Below are positions 18,705-27,069 of a stretch of DNA of 63,542 bases, piece after piece. Positions within the stretch are counted from its first letter, which is position 1, and each line of letters starts with the position of its first letter. The DNA lies in the NCBI RefSeq assembly GCF_001412215.1, contig NZ_LLWP01000010.1, positions 1-63,542 of the forward strand. Direction: 5' to 3'. This DNA comes from Pedobacter sp. Hv1. Lineage in GTDB: Bacteria > Bacteroidota > Bacteroidia > Sphingobacteriales > Sphingobacteriaceae. Made by a program: the position numbers and the translations under genes. The notes under the pieces are model-generated. The model was not told where the DNA came from. It saw only the letters and a program-made list of their open reading frames with translations, and made no database searches.

Positions 18705-19148
18705 ATGAATACTAATTTAATTTCTGTAGAAAATCGTTATAACTTGTTAACTGGAAGGTTGTTCATGTATATCAACCGGTACATTGCTCAAAAATTCAAG
18801 AGCAGTTCGGTAGCGCTTACCCGCGAGCAATGGACCATCTTAGTTCAGCTTTGGAAACAAGATGGCGTGTCGCAACAGGTGATTGCTGATGAAACCGGTA
18901 GAGACAAACCCAGTACTACCCGTTTATTGGATAACTTGGAAAGAGACGGCTATTTGGAACGCAAACCTGCAGCTGAAGATAGACGCTTGAATTTGATCTT
19001 TTTAACCAAAAAAGGAAAAGTCGTAGAGCAAGGCGTAATGGAGGTAGCTAACCAAGCATTAGATGATATTACTGCTGGTTTAACTGCGGCAGAGATGGAA
19101 ACTGTTAAAAAGGTTTTTGAAAAAATTTATAAGAACATAAGTAAATAG
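18705..19148 (+). CDS. MarR family transcriptional regulator
   Basis: A 147-residue winged-helix repressor. The central segment LTREQWTILVQLWKQDGVSQ, then QVIADETGRDKPSTTRLLDN (recognition helix) and a wing with YLERKPAAEDRRLNLIFLT, is the MarR pattern. A MarR protein in front of a TolC/HlyD/permease set normally represses it and is released by a small toxic ligand. The gene is separated from the downstream tolC homologue by two bases and is preceded by a palindrome fitting its own operator. The ligand cannot be inferred. Confidence 0.9.
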   Translation: MNTNLISVENRYNLLTGRLFMYINRYIAQKFKSSSVALTREQWTILVQLWKQDGVSQQVIADETGRDKPSTTRLLDNLERDGYLERKPAAEDRRLNLIFLTKKGKVVEQGVMEVANQALDDITAGLTAAEMETVKKVFEKIYKNISK

Positions 19149-19150
19149 AT

Positions 19151-20542
19151 ATGATGAAAAAGAAGCTGTTTTTTTTAATTGCATTTGTTTCGTTAAATGT
19201 GTTTGCCCTTAAGGCGCAACAGGTACAGGTTTCGAAATCATTAATGCAGGCCATTGACGCAGCCTTGAACAAGGATCTTGATTTGGCCAATCATTATCTG
19301 GAAACAGAGAAGATAGGGATTGAACGTAAAAGTGTGCTCAATAAATACATTCCCCATGTAAGTGCAAATGCTTTATACGGCTATTTTGACAACACTTTAA
19401 CGTTAGATATTCCAACCCTGACCTTGCCACTTACAGGTACACAACTGTTTAGTGGCAACCAACAATTTAACAACAACGGCAATCTGTTTTTTGGGGGCTT
19501 AACGGCCAAAGCTGTTTTGTTTAGTGGAGGTCAGATTTTAAACGGAGCCAAAGCGCTTGATGCCAAGAAAAAGGGAACCGAATTGATGGCAGAGCCTAAA
19601 AAAGATGAAATCATTAAAGAGGTGATCAATGCTTTTGACCTAATTAGATTGCTTAATCAGGCCGATCAGTTGATCAACGAAAGTGAGATTCGCTTGAAAA
19701 AGGAAAATGAGCGTGTAGAAAAGGCCATTGCCAATGGTTTGGCTATTCCTTATGATCGGGATAAAATCAAATTGGCTGTGCTGGAACTGAGTTCGAAAAG
19801 GCTCGAAACAGAAGGGAAACGTAAAGTACTTTATCAAAAAATAAATATGCTTACGCATTATGAAAAGGCGCAGATCGATGCGGTAGTTTATGAGCTTGAT
19901 CCGATTGTGTTACCGCAACAATTAAATGCCGATAATCGGGCAGAGCTGAAAGCCTTAGAATCTTTTAAGAATGCTTATCAATATGCATTGAAGAAAGAAA
20001 AAGGAACCTTGCTACCAACTGTAGGTGCTTTTGGTAGTTATAGTTATGCTTCGGTATTTGGCGCCAACAGTAGTTTCAATGGTCCTGTTACTGGTAATAC
20101 TTACAAACTGAAATTGAATGAAGCTACTTTATCTCCTAACTTAATGGTTGGTGCTGCCCTGAAATGGGACATCTTTAGTGGTTTTGAACGCAAGCATAAA
20201 ATAGATGAAGCTAAAATCAATATTAAACAAGTGGAGAATCAGCTTGCTGCTACAAAAGAAAAGATAGGTCTGCAACTACAATACAACAATACCCAATACG
20301 AAACTTTATTAAAGCAGTTGGAGATTGCCGATCAACGTGAGAAAATTGCCAAACACAACCTCACGGTAGCACAAAAACAATATAGCTTAGGTTTGATCAA
20401 TGTAAGCGAACGTTTAGCTGCAGAAACCGACATCTACCAGGTTTCGTTAAATAAAGTGAACCTTACTATTGAACAGCGGAAGGCAGCATTTGAAACGCTT
20501 TCGGCTACTGGAAATTTACAAAACGTTATTCAAGTTAAATAA
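19151..20542 (+). CDS. TolC family outer-membrane efflux protein
   Basis: A 463-residue exported protein with signal peptide (cleaved near ALKAQ, residue 23) and the two-fold repeat of long coiled helices and barrel strands typical of TolC/OEP proteins. The C-terminal half contains the characteristic TVAQKQYSLGLINVSERLAA segment. It forms the outer-membrane channel of a tripartite exporter with the adjacent HlyD-like adaptor. The gene lies two bases after marR and three before hlyD, so the four genes form one operon. Confidence 0.88.
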   Translation: MMKKKLFFLIAFVSLNVFALKAQQVQVSKSLMQAIDAALNKDLDLANHYLETEKIGIERKSVLNKYIPHVSANALYGYFDNTLTLDIPTLTLPLTGTQLFSGNQQFNNNGNLFFGGLTAKAVLFSGGQILNGAKALDAKKKGTELMAEPKKDEIIKEVINAFDLIRLLNQADQLINESEIRLKKENERVEKAIANGLAIPYDRDKIKLAVLELSSKRLETEGKRKVLYQKINMLTHYEKAQIDAVVYELDPIVLPQQLNADNRAELKALESFKNAYQYALKKEKGTLLPTVGAFGSYSYASVFGANSSFNGPVTGNTYKLKLNEATLSPNLMVGAALKWDIFSGFERKHKIDEAKINIKQVENQLAATKEKIGLQLQYNNTQYETLLKQLEIADQREKIAKHNLTVAQKQYSLGLINVSERLAAETDIYQVSLNKVNLTIEQRKAAFETLSATGNLQNVIQVK

Positions 20543-20545
20543 ATC

Positions 20546-21508
20546 ATGAAAAAGAATATCATCATCTTATTGAGTTTGTTTGCACTGGTTTCGTGCAAAA
20601 GAAAAGATACCGTTAATGGACTGATACAGGGCAAAGTGGAACGCGATGAAATTGCCGTTGTAGGCAAAATTGCCGGACGGATTAAACAGGTAAAAGTAAA
20701 AGAAGGAGATTTTGTGAAACAGGGCGATACTTTGGCAATTCTAGATATCCCAGAGGTAGATGCCAAAAAAGCACAGGCACAAGGTGCGGTCAAATCGGCC
20801 GATGCACAATATGACATGAGTGTTCGAGGTGCTACTGTCAACCAATTGAAACAACTGGATGCCAAACGCAATGCGCTAAAGGAACAATATGGTTTTGCCA
20901 AAAAATCGTTGAGCAGGATCCAAGCAATGGTAAGCGACTCATTAGTGCCCCAACAGCAATACGATGAGGTGTATGCAAAATATCAAGGTGCATTGGCTCA
21001 ATACACTGCCGTAGAGGCTGAGATTGCCGATGTGAAAAACGGGGTGAGGATAGAACAACAGACCATGGCCCTGGGACAAAAAGACCGTGCTTTGGGTGCT
21101 TTGCAAGAAGTGCAAACTGCCGAAAAGGAGCGTTTCATTATTGCTCCACAAGACATGAGGATTGAAACCATTACCTTAAAGGTTGGCGAATTGGCTTTAC
21201 CTGGTTATACCTTGTTTACGGGTTCTCTGAAAGGCAGTGTTTATTTTAGGTTTACGGTGCCAGAAACAAGTTTAATGGCTTACAAAAAAGGAGAGGAGAT
21301 TACCGTTAGTATTCCCTATAAAAATAACCAACAGCTTACTGGCGTCATCAGAAATGTGAAGCAGATAGGTGCCTATGCCAATATTGCTACGGCTTATCCT
21401 GATTACAATATGCAAGATGCCTTGTACGAAGTTTCGGTTTCGCCCAAAAACAGTGCAGATGCTGATGACTTACAAACCAAATCAACTGTAACAATAAACA
21501 AAAAGTAA
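20546..21508 (+). CDS. HlyD/membrane-fusion lipoprotein, export adaptor
   Basis: A 320-residue periplasmic adaptor. The lipobox LVSC at about residues 14-17 predicts a lipid-anchored N-terminus. A biotinyl-lipoyl-like half motif (VGKIAGRIKQVKVKEGDFVK) is followed by a long coiled-coil hairpin (about 75-190) and beta-barrel segments. It bridges the inner-membrane permease and TolC channel. The stop codon overlaps the permease start by one base. Confidence 0.88.
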   Translation: MKKNIIILLSLFALVSCKRKDTVNGLIQGKVERDEIAVVGKIAGRIKQVKVKEGDFVKQGDTLAILDIPEVDAKKAQAQGAVKSADAQYDMSVRGATVNQLKQLDAKRNALKEQYGFAKKSLSRIQAMVSDSLVPQQQYDEVYAKYQGALAQYTAVEAEIADVKNGVRIEQQTMALGQKDRALGALQEVQTAEKERFIIAPQDMRIETITLKVGELALPGYTLFTGSLKGSVYFRFTVPETSLMAYKKGEEITVSIPYKNNQQLTGVIRNVKQIGAYANIATAYPDYNMQDALYEVSVSPKNSADADDLQTKSTVTINKK

Positions 21509-22671
21509 TGAAAACATTTTTCGACCTACTGAAGAGAGAGTTCAGGATGTTTTGGAACAATAATGTTTTGAGGATCCTGTTTATTGGGGCACCAATTATG
21601 TATGGTGTGCTTTTGGGTTATGTTTACAGCAAAGGTAAAGTAACCGATTTGCCTATTATTGTGGTAGATCGTGACCAAAGTAAAATGAGCAAAAGGGCAG
21701 TAGAGATGATGGATGACAATGAAGTTCTAAGTATTGCTGCGCTTAAGTTTGACGAAAATGACCTATCGAGGTTAATGATTGAAAAGGATGCCGCTAGTGT
21801 GGTGATCATTCCTGAAGGTTTCGAAAAACAGGTCTTGACCAAAAAATATCCAGAGATTACCACTATTGTGAATACCGCCAATGTGCTTACGGCTAATTAT
21901 GCCTCTACTGCTATTCAGGTAGTTTTGGGTACTTTAAAAGCAGGGGTACAACTCGAAACTTTGCGTAAACAGGGTGTGCCCGAGAGCTTGGTATTGAGCC
22001 AATATGAACCTTTTAAAACCACTTTTATCAAAAAGAACAACCGCTCTACCAACTACATGTATTTTTTGTGGCCAGGTATTTTATTAACGGTATTGCAACA
22101 GGTGTTGATGTTGGGCTTGGCCCTGTCTTTTGCCTCAGAGTTTGAGAGTGGCACATTTAAGGATTTGGTGCAGCGTTCTCCCTCAACTTTGAAGTTACTT
22201 TTGGTAAAAATCCTTCCTTACCTTATCATGAGTATCGGCATTTGGTTGTTGTATTGGGCATTTACCTGGTGGTTTAACATTCCATTTTACCAAAATCTAG
22301 GTGTGCTTACACTTACTGCAGGTTTGTTTGTACTATCGGTTTGTTTCATTGGTGTGTTGGTGAGTATCATGATCCCCAATCAGCTAAAGGCCACCGAGGT
22401 ATTAATGGTGGTGGCAACACCTAGTTTTATCTTATCTGGTTTTACGTGGCCTTTGAGCCAGATGCCAGAATGGATACAATACATTTCTAGTGTAATTCCA
22501 TTAACCCATTACTTGCCTATTTTTAGGATATTGATGATAGAAAACGGGCCTGTAGATCTTACTTATCCTTATATCTACAAATTGCTGTTAATTACCGTGA
22601 TTGGTTTTGTGTTGTCTTTTGTAGCATTGTATATGAAAAAGAGGAAGGTACTTCAACCAATTAAAAAATAA
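21508..22671 (+). CDS. ABC-2 type transporter permease (YhhJ-like)
   Basis: A 387-residue membrane protein. One membrane helix near residues 22-42 is followed by a large extracytoplasmic domain (about 43-180), then five further helices, the ABC-2 membrane family 3 topology. Conserved ABC-2 signature segments such as FASEFESGTFKDLVQRSP and SGFTWPLSQMPEWIQ are present. It would form the inner-membrane part of a MacA/TolC-like exporter. No nucleotide-binding subunit is encoded in the operon or elsewhere in this window, and a second permease that often follows in relatives is absent. Confidence 0.85.
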   Translation: MKTFFDLLKREFRMFWNNNVLRILFIGAPIMYGVLLGYVYSKGKVTDLPIIVVDRDQSKMSKRAVEMMDDNEVLSIAALKFDENDLSRLMIEKDAASVVIIPEGFEKQVLTKKYPEITTIVNTANVLTANYASTAIQVVLGTLKAGVQLETLRKQGVPESLVLSQYEPFKTTFIKKNNRSTNYMYFLWPGILLTVLQQVLMLGLALSFASEFESGTFKDLVQRSPSTLKLLLVKILPYLIMSIGIWLLYWAFTWWFNIPFYQNLGVLTLTAGLFVLSVCFIGVLVSIMIPNQLKATEVLMVVATPSFILSGFTWPLSQMPEWIQYISSVIPLTHYLPIFRILMIENGPVDLTYPYIYKLLLITVIGFVLSFVALYMKKRKVLQPIKK

Positions 22672-22693
22672 GTTAATCTGAATTAAAGAAAGC

Positions 22694-22899
22694 TTTGTCG
22701 CTACCGCGGGTCCTACTTTTTCCTTTAGCTGAAAAAGTAGGCAAAAAAGCCACGGCTGCGCCCTGTTCTATTAAAGTTGGGAGGTGGGCTAATTATTGCT
22801 AGCCGAACAGGCCAAGGCCGATTTTAGCTCAACGGAGAGGGGCTGCTCTGGCTTGACATGATTTAAACCAGATTTCTTAGCTCAAATGTGGGTTAATTT
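22694..22899. repeat. Structured intergenic repeat, copy 1 of 2
   Basis: About 206 bases similar over the whole length to 25462-25668 in the same orientation. It contains a perfect hairpin, CTACTTTTTC (22713-22722) with GAAAAAGTAG (22731-22740) around an eight-base loop. A second pairing joins CCTGTTC (22762-22768) to GAACAGG (22805-22811), 36 bases apart. It fills the space between the converging permease and aminotransferase genes. No open reading frame is shared by both copies, so a structural element or miniature mobile repeat is more likely than a gene. Confidence 0.75.
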
Positions 22900-22909
22900 G
22901 AAATGGTTT

Positions 22910-23734
22910 TTAGCCCCTTTGGATTAATGCTGTAAATTGCTCGTTTAATTGACGGGTTATTTTTCCTGGTTTTCCATCGCCCACTTTCTGCCCATCAATT
23001 TCCAATACCGGAAGCACATTTTTGGTAGAACTGGTAATGAAAGCTTCGTCGGCCTTTGCCAAATCTTCCAGTGTAAAATCTTCTTCTACAATTGAAAAGT
23101 CTGCTACTGTCATATCTAATACCTTGCTTCGGGTAATGCCTTTTAAAATAGCTGTTTTTGGGCTAATGATTCTTTGATCTTTTACCATAAAGAAATTGGC
23201 TCTAGGGCATTCACGGATCATACCGTTATCATGGTACAATACATCGTCGGCATTATTTTGTTTAATGTAAGGCTGTAAACGAATGGCCTGCAGGTAATCG
23301 ATGGTTTTAATTACTGCCAATTGTCTCTGGTGGTTATAAGTAACCAAAGTGGTGCCTTTATCAAAAGCTGTAGTATCGTATTCAAAAGGGCTTTGAGTAA
23401 TGACCAAGTTAGGTTCGCCAATGGTATAGCCATCGGCAGAAAAACCTCCAGTTAAAATGAATTTAATGCCTGAGTTGGGCATATTGTTTTTTTCCATCAA
23501 TGCTTTAACTGCATTAAGTAGGCTTTCGCGATCATAGCCGATAGTAAGTCCCAGTTCTTTGGCAGAATTGTAGAACCTGTCGAAATGATTTTCAATAAAG
23601 ATCGGTTGACCATTGATCGTTTTCAGGAAATCGAATATGCCAAAACCTCTTTGAATGGAGAGGTCTGAGACATGTATTTTAGCATCGGCTTCTTGAACTA
23701 ATTCGGTATTGATGGAAATGTATCTAGCATTCAT
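22910..23734 (-). CDS. Class IV aminotransferase (D-amino-acid / branched-chain type)
   Basis: A 274-residue PLP enzyme of fold type IV. The N-terminal KIHVSDLSIQRGFGIFDFL replaces the usual start of this class, and the PLP lysine is probably in AVIKTIDYLQAI near residue 140. MIRECPRANFFMVKD near 178 matches the conserved ExxxxN motif. Members include D-amino acid transaminase, branched-chain transaminase and aminodeoxychorismate lyase. The nearby pabB (52908) raises PabC as a possibility, but it is 29 kb away and I favour no single substrate. The start overlaps the upstream peptidase stop by one base. Confidence 0.82.
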   Translation of the reverse strand: MNARYISINTELVQEADAKIHVSDLSIQRGFGIFDFLKTINGQPIFIENHFDRFYNSAKELGLTIGYDRESLLNAVKALMEKNNMPNSGIKFILTGGFSADGYTIGEPNLVITQSPFEYDTTAFDKGTTLVTYNHQRQLAVIKTIDYLQAIRLQPYIKQNNADDVLYHDNGMIRECPRANFFMVKDQRIISPKTAILKGITRSKVLDMTVADFSIVEEDFTLEDLAKADEAFITSSTKNVLPVLEIDGQKVGDGKPGKITRQLNEQFTALIQRG

Positions 23735-24870
23735 TACTTAATGTTGTTGTATTTTTTTAAAATGGAAATCACTTTGTCTATTGGCATTGCCTCAGCCTTG
23801 TTGCCATTGCGGCCAGTTATGGTTTTGGCAGCAAATAATGAATTGATAATGGCTTCTTCTGTGGCTTCTATGGCTGCCATAAACAGGGGCGAGGTATAAT
23901 CATTATGTAAAGTGTTGGTGGGTAAAGTAGTTGTTTTTGGGTTGTGTGGTACCCTTAGTTTTTCATCAGTGGAGAAAGCAATCACATAATCGCCACTACC
24001 ATTAGAGGCAATGCCTCCAGTTTTACCTAGACCTAAAAATGCCCTTTTAGCCAAACGTTCTAAGTTGCGACTATCTAAAGGGGCATCAGTAGCTACTACG
24101 ATCATACAAGAACCATCTACATTGTTTAACAATTGGTTGCTGAAATCAAATTTGCCAAGTTCTTTGCCCACATTTACCCCATTGATCTGCAATACCCCAC
24201 CAAAATTGCTTTGCACAATTACACCAACCGTATAGCCACCCAAGCTTTGGGGTAGTTTACGAGATGAGGTGCCAATACCACCTTTGTAGCCAAAACAAAC
24301 CGTTCCAGTTCCTGCACCAACAGCACCTTCTTCAACCACACCATCTTTTGCATTTGCAATGGCATTTAAGATATCTTGTTCTTTGAGGTGCCTGCCCCTA
24401 ATGTCATTTAAATAGCTATCATTGGTTTCGCCCACTAGAGCATTAACCGAACGGACATTCTCATTGCCTTTTTGTTGTAAGGTATAGCTTACCAAAGCCT
24501 CAATCCCTGTTGATACATTGAGCGTATTCGTTAAAACAATTGGAGTTTCCAGATTACCCAATTCCATTACTTGGGTAGTGCCCGCCAATTTGCCAAAACC
24601 ATTGGCTACAAATACGGCAGCGGGTACTTTTTGCTGAAAAATATTTCCATCATAAGGAAGTATGGCCGTAGCACCAGTTCTGATCGAATCCCCTGCCATC
24701 AGCGTGACATGACCAACTTTTACACCTGATACATCGGTAATGCTGTTCAGTTTACCTGTAGGGATTACACCTATCTTAATGCCATAATCTCTTGCTCTTT
24801 TGGTTTGTTGAGCAAGGGCTACTATTGGAAGGAAAGAAACGAAAAGTATGAGAAGCCATTTTTGCATCAC
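23734..24870 (-). CDS. P1 family peptidase (DmpA-like), exported
   Basis: A 378-residue Ntn-hydrolase of the DmpA/L-aminopeptidase family with a signal peptide (cleavage near VALAQ). Self-cleavage in this family leaves an N-terminal Ser or Thr nucleophile; the GGIGTSSRKL stretch near residues 213-222 is the corresponding site. Flanking motifs SGVKVGHVTL and GAGTGTVCFGYKGG are conserved. Relatives release N-terminal residues from peptides or beta-peptides. The overlap with the aminotransferase gene suggests coupled use of released amino acids, but this is inference. Confidence 0.85.
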   Translation of the reverse strand: MMQKWLLILFVSFLPIVALAQQTKRARDYGIKIGVIPTGKLNSITDVSGVKVGHVTLMAGDSIRTGATAILPYDGNIFQQKVPAAVFVANGFGKLAGTTQVMELGNLETPIVLTNTLNVSTGIEALVSYTLQQKGNENVRSVNALVGETNDSYLNDIRGRHLKEQDILNAIANAKDGVVEEGAVGAGTGTVCFGYKGGIGTSSRKLPQSLGGYTVGVIVQSNFGGVLQINGVNVGKELGKFDFSNQLLNNVDGSCMIVVATDAPLDSRNLERLAKRAFLGLGKTGGIASNGSGDYVIAFSTDEKLRVPHNPKTTTLPTNTLHNDYTSPLFMAAIEATEEAIINSLFAAKTITGRNGNKAEAMPIDKVISILKKYNNIK

Positions 24871-24963
24871 TAAAGTTATAAAGTATTTGTGAGTATAAAG
24901 ATGACCAGTAAATATTTAAGCTACAAAACACTTTGATGTGACCTAATTGAGCATAGAAAGGCC

Positions 24964-24971
24964 TAACTTTG
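24964..24971 (+). promoter_or_regulatory. -7 promoter element of the DCC gene, six bases from its ATG
   Basis: TAACTTTG is followed by six bases and the ATG at 24978. The longest open frame would start at the TTG inside this element, so the promoter decides the start and implies a leaderless or near-leaderless message. Confidence 0.55.
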
Positions 24972-24977
24972 ATGGTA

Positions 24978-25379
24978 ATGAATGCGCAAGCTGTAATATT
25001 TTTCGATGGATACTGCAACCTCTGTAATGGTGCGGTACAGTTTACCATTAAAAGAGATTCTAAAAATGTATTTCATTTTGCTTCATTACAAAGTGAATAT
25101 GCCCAAGTACATTTAACTCCTTTTGGTATTGAACCGAAACAAGGAGACAGCTTTATTCTATTGCAAGGCGATAAGGTATATCAGAAGTCGACGGCGGCAT
25201 TAAGAGTAGCCAAAAAATTAAATGGTTTATGGCCCTTGTTGTATGGCTTGATCATCATTCCTCGATTTTTAAGGGATGCGGTATACAATTACATTGCCAA
25301 GAACCGGTATCGATGGTTTGGTAAGGAAGAAAGTTGTTGGGTGCCAACTCCAGAACTTCAACAAAAATTTTTAACCTAA
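24978..25379 (+). CDS. DCC family thiol-disulfide oxidoreductase-like protein (DUF393)
   Basis: About 133 residues with the family motif FFDGYCNLCNGAVQF close to the N-terminus, where D-x-C-x-x-C gives the name DCC. The middle part carries the RDSKNVFHFASLQSE segment and the C-terminus the RYRWFGKEESCWVP segment usual for the family. The biochemical role is not established; the CxxC suggests redox chemistry. ATGs at 24972 and 24978 are both possible. The gene has its own promoter and no co-directional neighbour. Confidence 0.85.
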   Translation: MNAQAVIFFDGYCNLCNGAVQFTIKRDSKNVFHFASLQSEYAQVHLTPFGIEPKQGDSFILLQGDKVYQKSTAALRVAKKLNGLWPLLYGLIIIPRFLRDAVYNYIAKNRYRWFGKEESCWVPTPELQQKFLT

Positions 25380-25461
25380 TTTAACGTGAGTTCGGAGTAA
25401 GGAAATAGGATGATCAATGGTTCGTCTTGAAATCAATTATTCCCAGCTACTATTTAATGGT

Positions 25462-25668
25462 TCTGTAGCTTCGCGGACAAACTTTTTTCCTTCAGCTGAA
25501 AAAAGTATGCAAAAAAAGCCGCGGCTGCGCCCTGTTCTATTAAAGGAAGTAATTAGGCTTATTCTTGCATTCCGAACAGGCCAAGGCCGATTTTAGTGGA
25601 ACGTTGAGATGGTACTTAGGCTTGAGATGGTTCTAAAGTTAGATTTCTTAACTAGAACTCAAGTTAAT
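25462..25668. repeat. Structured intergenic repeat, copy 2 of 2
   Basis: Same element as 22694-22899, again at a convergent gene end. The hairpin ACTTTTTTC (25481-25489) with GAAAAAAGT (25498-25506) has one more T:A pair than copy 1, added on both arms, and keeps an eight-base loop. CCTGTTC (25531-25537) and GAACAGG (25574-25580) keep the same 36-base spacing although the sequence between them differs. Confidence 0.75.
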
Positions 25669-26313
25669 TTATTTTTGTAAAGTAGCTACAGTATATAATC
25701 TTTCTACCATTTCGTCTGCCTTACTTTTAACCAATTCGGTTTGATTGGTTAAATCGATGAGTTGAAATGGGCTTTGTTGAACTAGCTTTTCTAGTTTAGC
25801 ACTATCGTAAAGGTTAAAACCATGTTGGGTAAAAGGCAACATTTCCATAAATTCTTTTTGGGCAAAGGTGATACAGAAAAGACCACCTGGTTTCAATACT
25901 CGATAAACCTCATTTAATAGTGCTACGGGGTTTTTCCAGAAATAAATGGTATTTACGGTCATGGCCTTGGTAAATTGTTCAGCTTTAAAGGGAATGATTT
26001 CTCCGTTATAGAGATGAAATGAAGTATGGGCAATGTTTAAAGATTCGGCCTCCTGTTTCATCAGTTCAGAGATTTCTAAACCACTGTAACTCACATTTTC
26101 AGCTGTCTGCATGATTGTGGCAATATGCTTTCCATTACCATGGCCAAGTTCTAATATTGAATCATGATCAACTATTTTTAAAGCATCAATGGTGCTTTTA
26201 CTCATGCCAAAATTGGTGTCGTGCATCAAGTCAGCTACTCCAACACCGTTATCCCCATTGGGGCAACTCAATTGCAGGGCCATTTCTTTTAATTGGTCTT
26301 CGGTAAATGCCAT
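25669..26313 (-). CDS. Class I SAM-dependent methyltransferase
   Basis: A 214-residue soluble protein with the Rossmann motif I DSILELGHGNGKHIATIM near residue 48 and a motif IV/post-IV region KAMTVNTIYFWKNP followed by EVYRVLKPGGLFCITF, the Methyltransf_11 pattern. The acceptor substrate is unknown. The neighbours (a small membrane protein upstream, repeat copy 2 downstream) give no clue. Confidence 0.85.
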   Translation of the reverse strand: MAFTEDQLKEMALQLSCPNGDNGVGVADLMHDTNFGMSKSTIDALKIVDHDSILELGHGNGKHIATIMQTAENVSYSGLEISELMKQEAESLNIAHTSFHLYNGEIIPFKAEQFTKAMTVNTIYFWKNPVALLNEVYRVLKPGGLFCITFAQKEFMEMLPFTQHGFNLYDSAKLEKLVQQSPFQLIDLTNQTELVKSKADEMVERLYTVATLQK

Positions 26314-26322
26314 AATATCTAA

Positions 26323-26529
26323 TTATTGATGATTTTCAACTTTAGTGTGTTTGGGTTTCCATAGCCATAAAGATAGGATGGCTAAAGGGACCGTAATACT
26401 TAAGGCAATTACAATTAAAATTTCTCTTTTAGCAATAACCTCTGTGTCTTTAGAAATGAAGATCACAACCGTTTCTTTAAGTGCATATAGCGTAATTAAA
26501 GTGCAGAGTATAGCCAATATTTTTCGCAT
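26323..26529 (-). CDS. Small two-helix membrane protein, unknown function
   Basis: A 68-residue protein with a first hydrophobic segment at about residues 3-25, a charged loop (SKDTEVIAKRE) and a second helix near 34-57 ending in a basic tail. The start lies 216 bases from the nearest upstream co-directional stop, and the stop is nine bases before the methyltransferase start. That spacing supports a real gene in one operon with it. I recognise no family. Confidence 0.55.
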   Translation of the reverse strand: MRKILAILCTLITLYALKETVVIFISKDTEVIAKREILIVIALSITVPLAILSLWLWKPKHTKVENHQ

Positions 26530-26617
26530 GGTAATTTATTTGTGCTCAAATATTCGATTTATTTATGGAAAACCAGAAATTTAGCTCATAAAAAACACCA
26601 ATCGACTTCTTTTTAAA

Positions 26618-26989
26618 CTAACCTTGCTCAATAGGAGCCAAATCTTTTAGCTCATCTTCTGTAAATAACCGCGATTCGATGTAAAATCCCATATCAATAG
26701 TAGATTCTAGAGAGAAGCTTGCTGCTCTGCCTTCCATGGCCGCCAAGGTTAATTGGGTGTGTTTCCAATACTCAAATTGGTCTGCTGCCATATAGAAAGG
26801 ACAATCTTCAATTGCTCCGATGCAAACATCATTGGAGCCAATTAAAAAACCACCCTTTTCAAAGCAATGCGGATAAGAGCCTTCACAACATCCACCACTT
26901 TGATGGAACATTAGTGCACCATACTCGGCCTTTAACTTCGCGATTACTGCTTTGGCGCCTTCTGTGGCCAAAATTCTTTGTGTTGCCAT
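26618..26989 (-). CDS. DUF779 protein, partner of aldehyde dehydrogenase
   Basis: About 123 residues from the Met at 26989 (MATQRILATEGAKAV), with the conserved HQSGGCCEGSYPHC core near residues 28-41 and a second Cys-containing GSNDVCIGAIEDCPFY. A longer start at 27061 is open but adds a non-family N-terminus. DUF779 genes very often sit next to an aldehyde dehydrogenase, as here, so a role in assembling or supplying that enzyme is likely but unproven. The gene follows the dehydrogenase on the same strand. Confidence 0.85.
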   Translation of the reverse strand: MATQRILATEGAKAVIAKLKAEYGALMFHQSGGCCEGSYPHCFEKGGFLIGSNDVCIGAIEDCPFYMAADQFEYWKHTQLTLAAMEGRAASFSLESTIDMGFYIESRLFTEDELKDLAPIEQG

Positions 26990-27069
26990 ATCTTCTTTTT
27001 TAAAGGAGAGCCGCTTAATCAAACCAAATGTTAAACGACCCTCCAGTTTTTTAATGAACAAGTTCTCGT

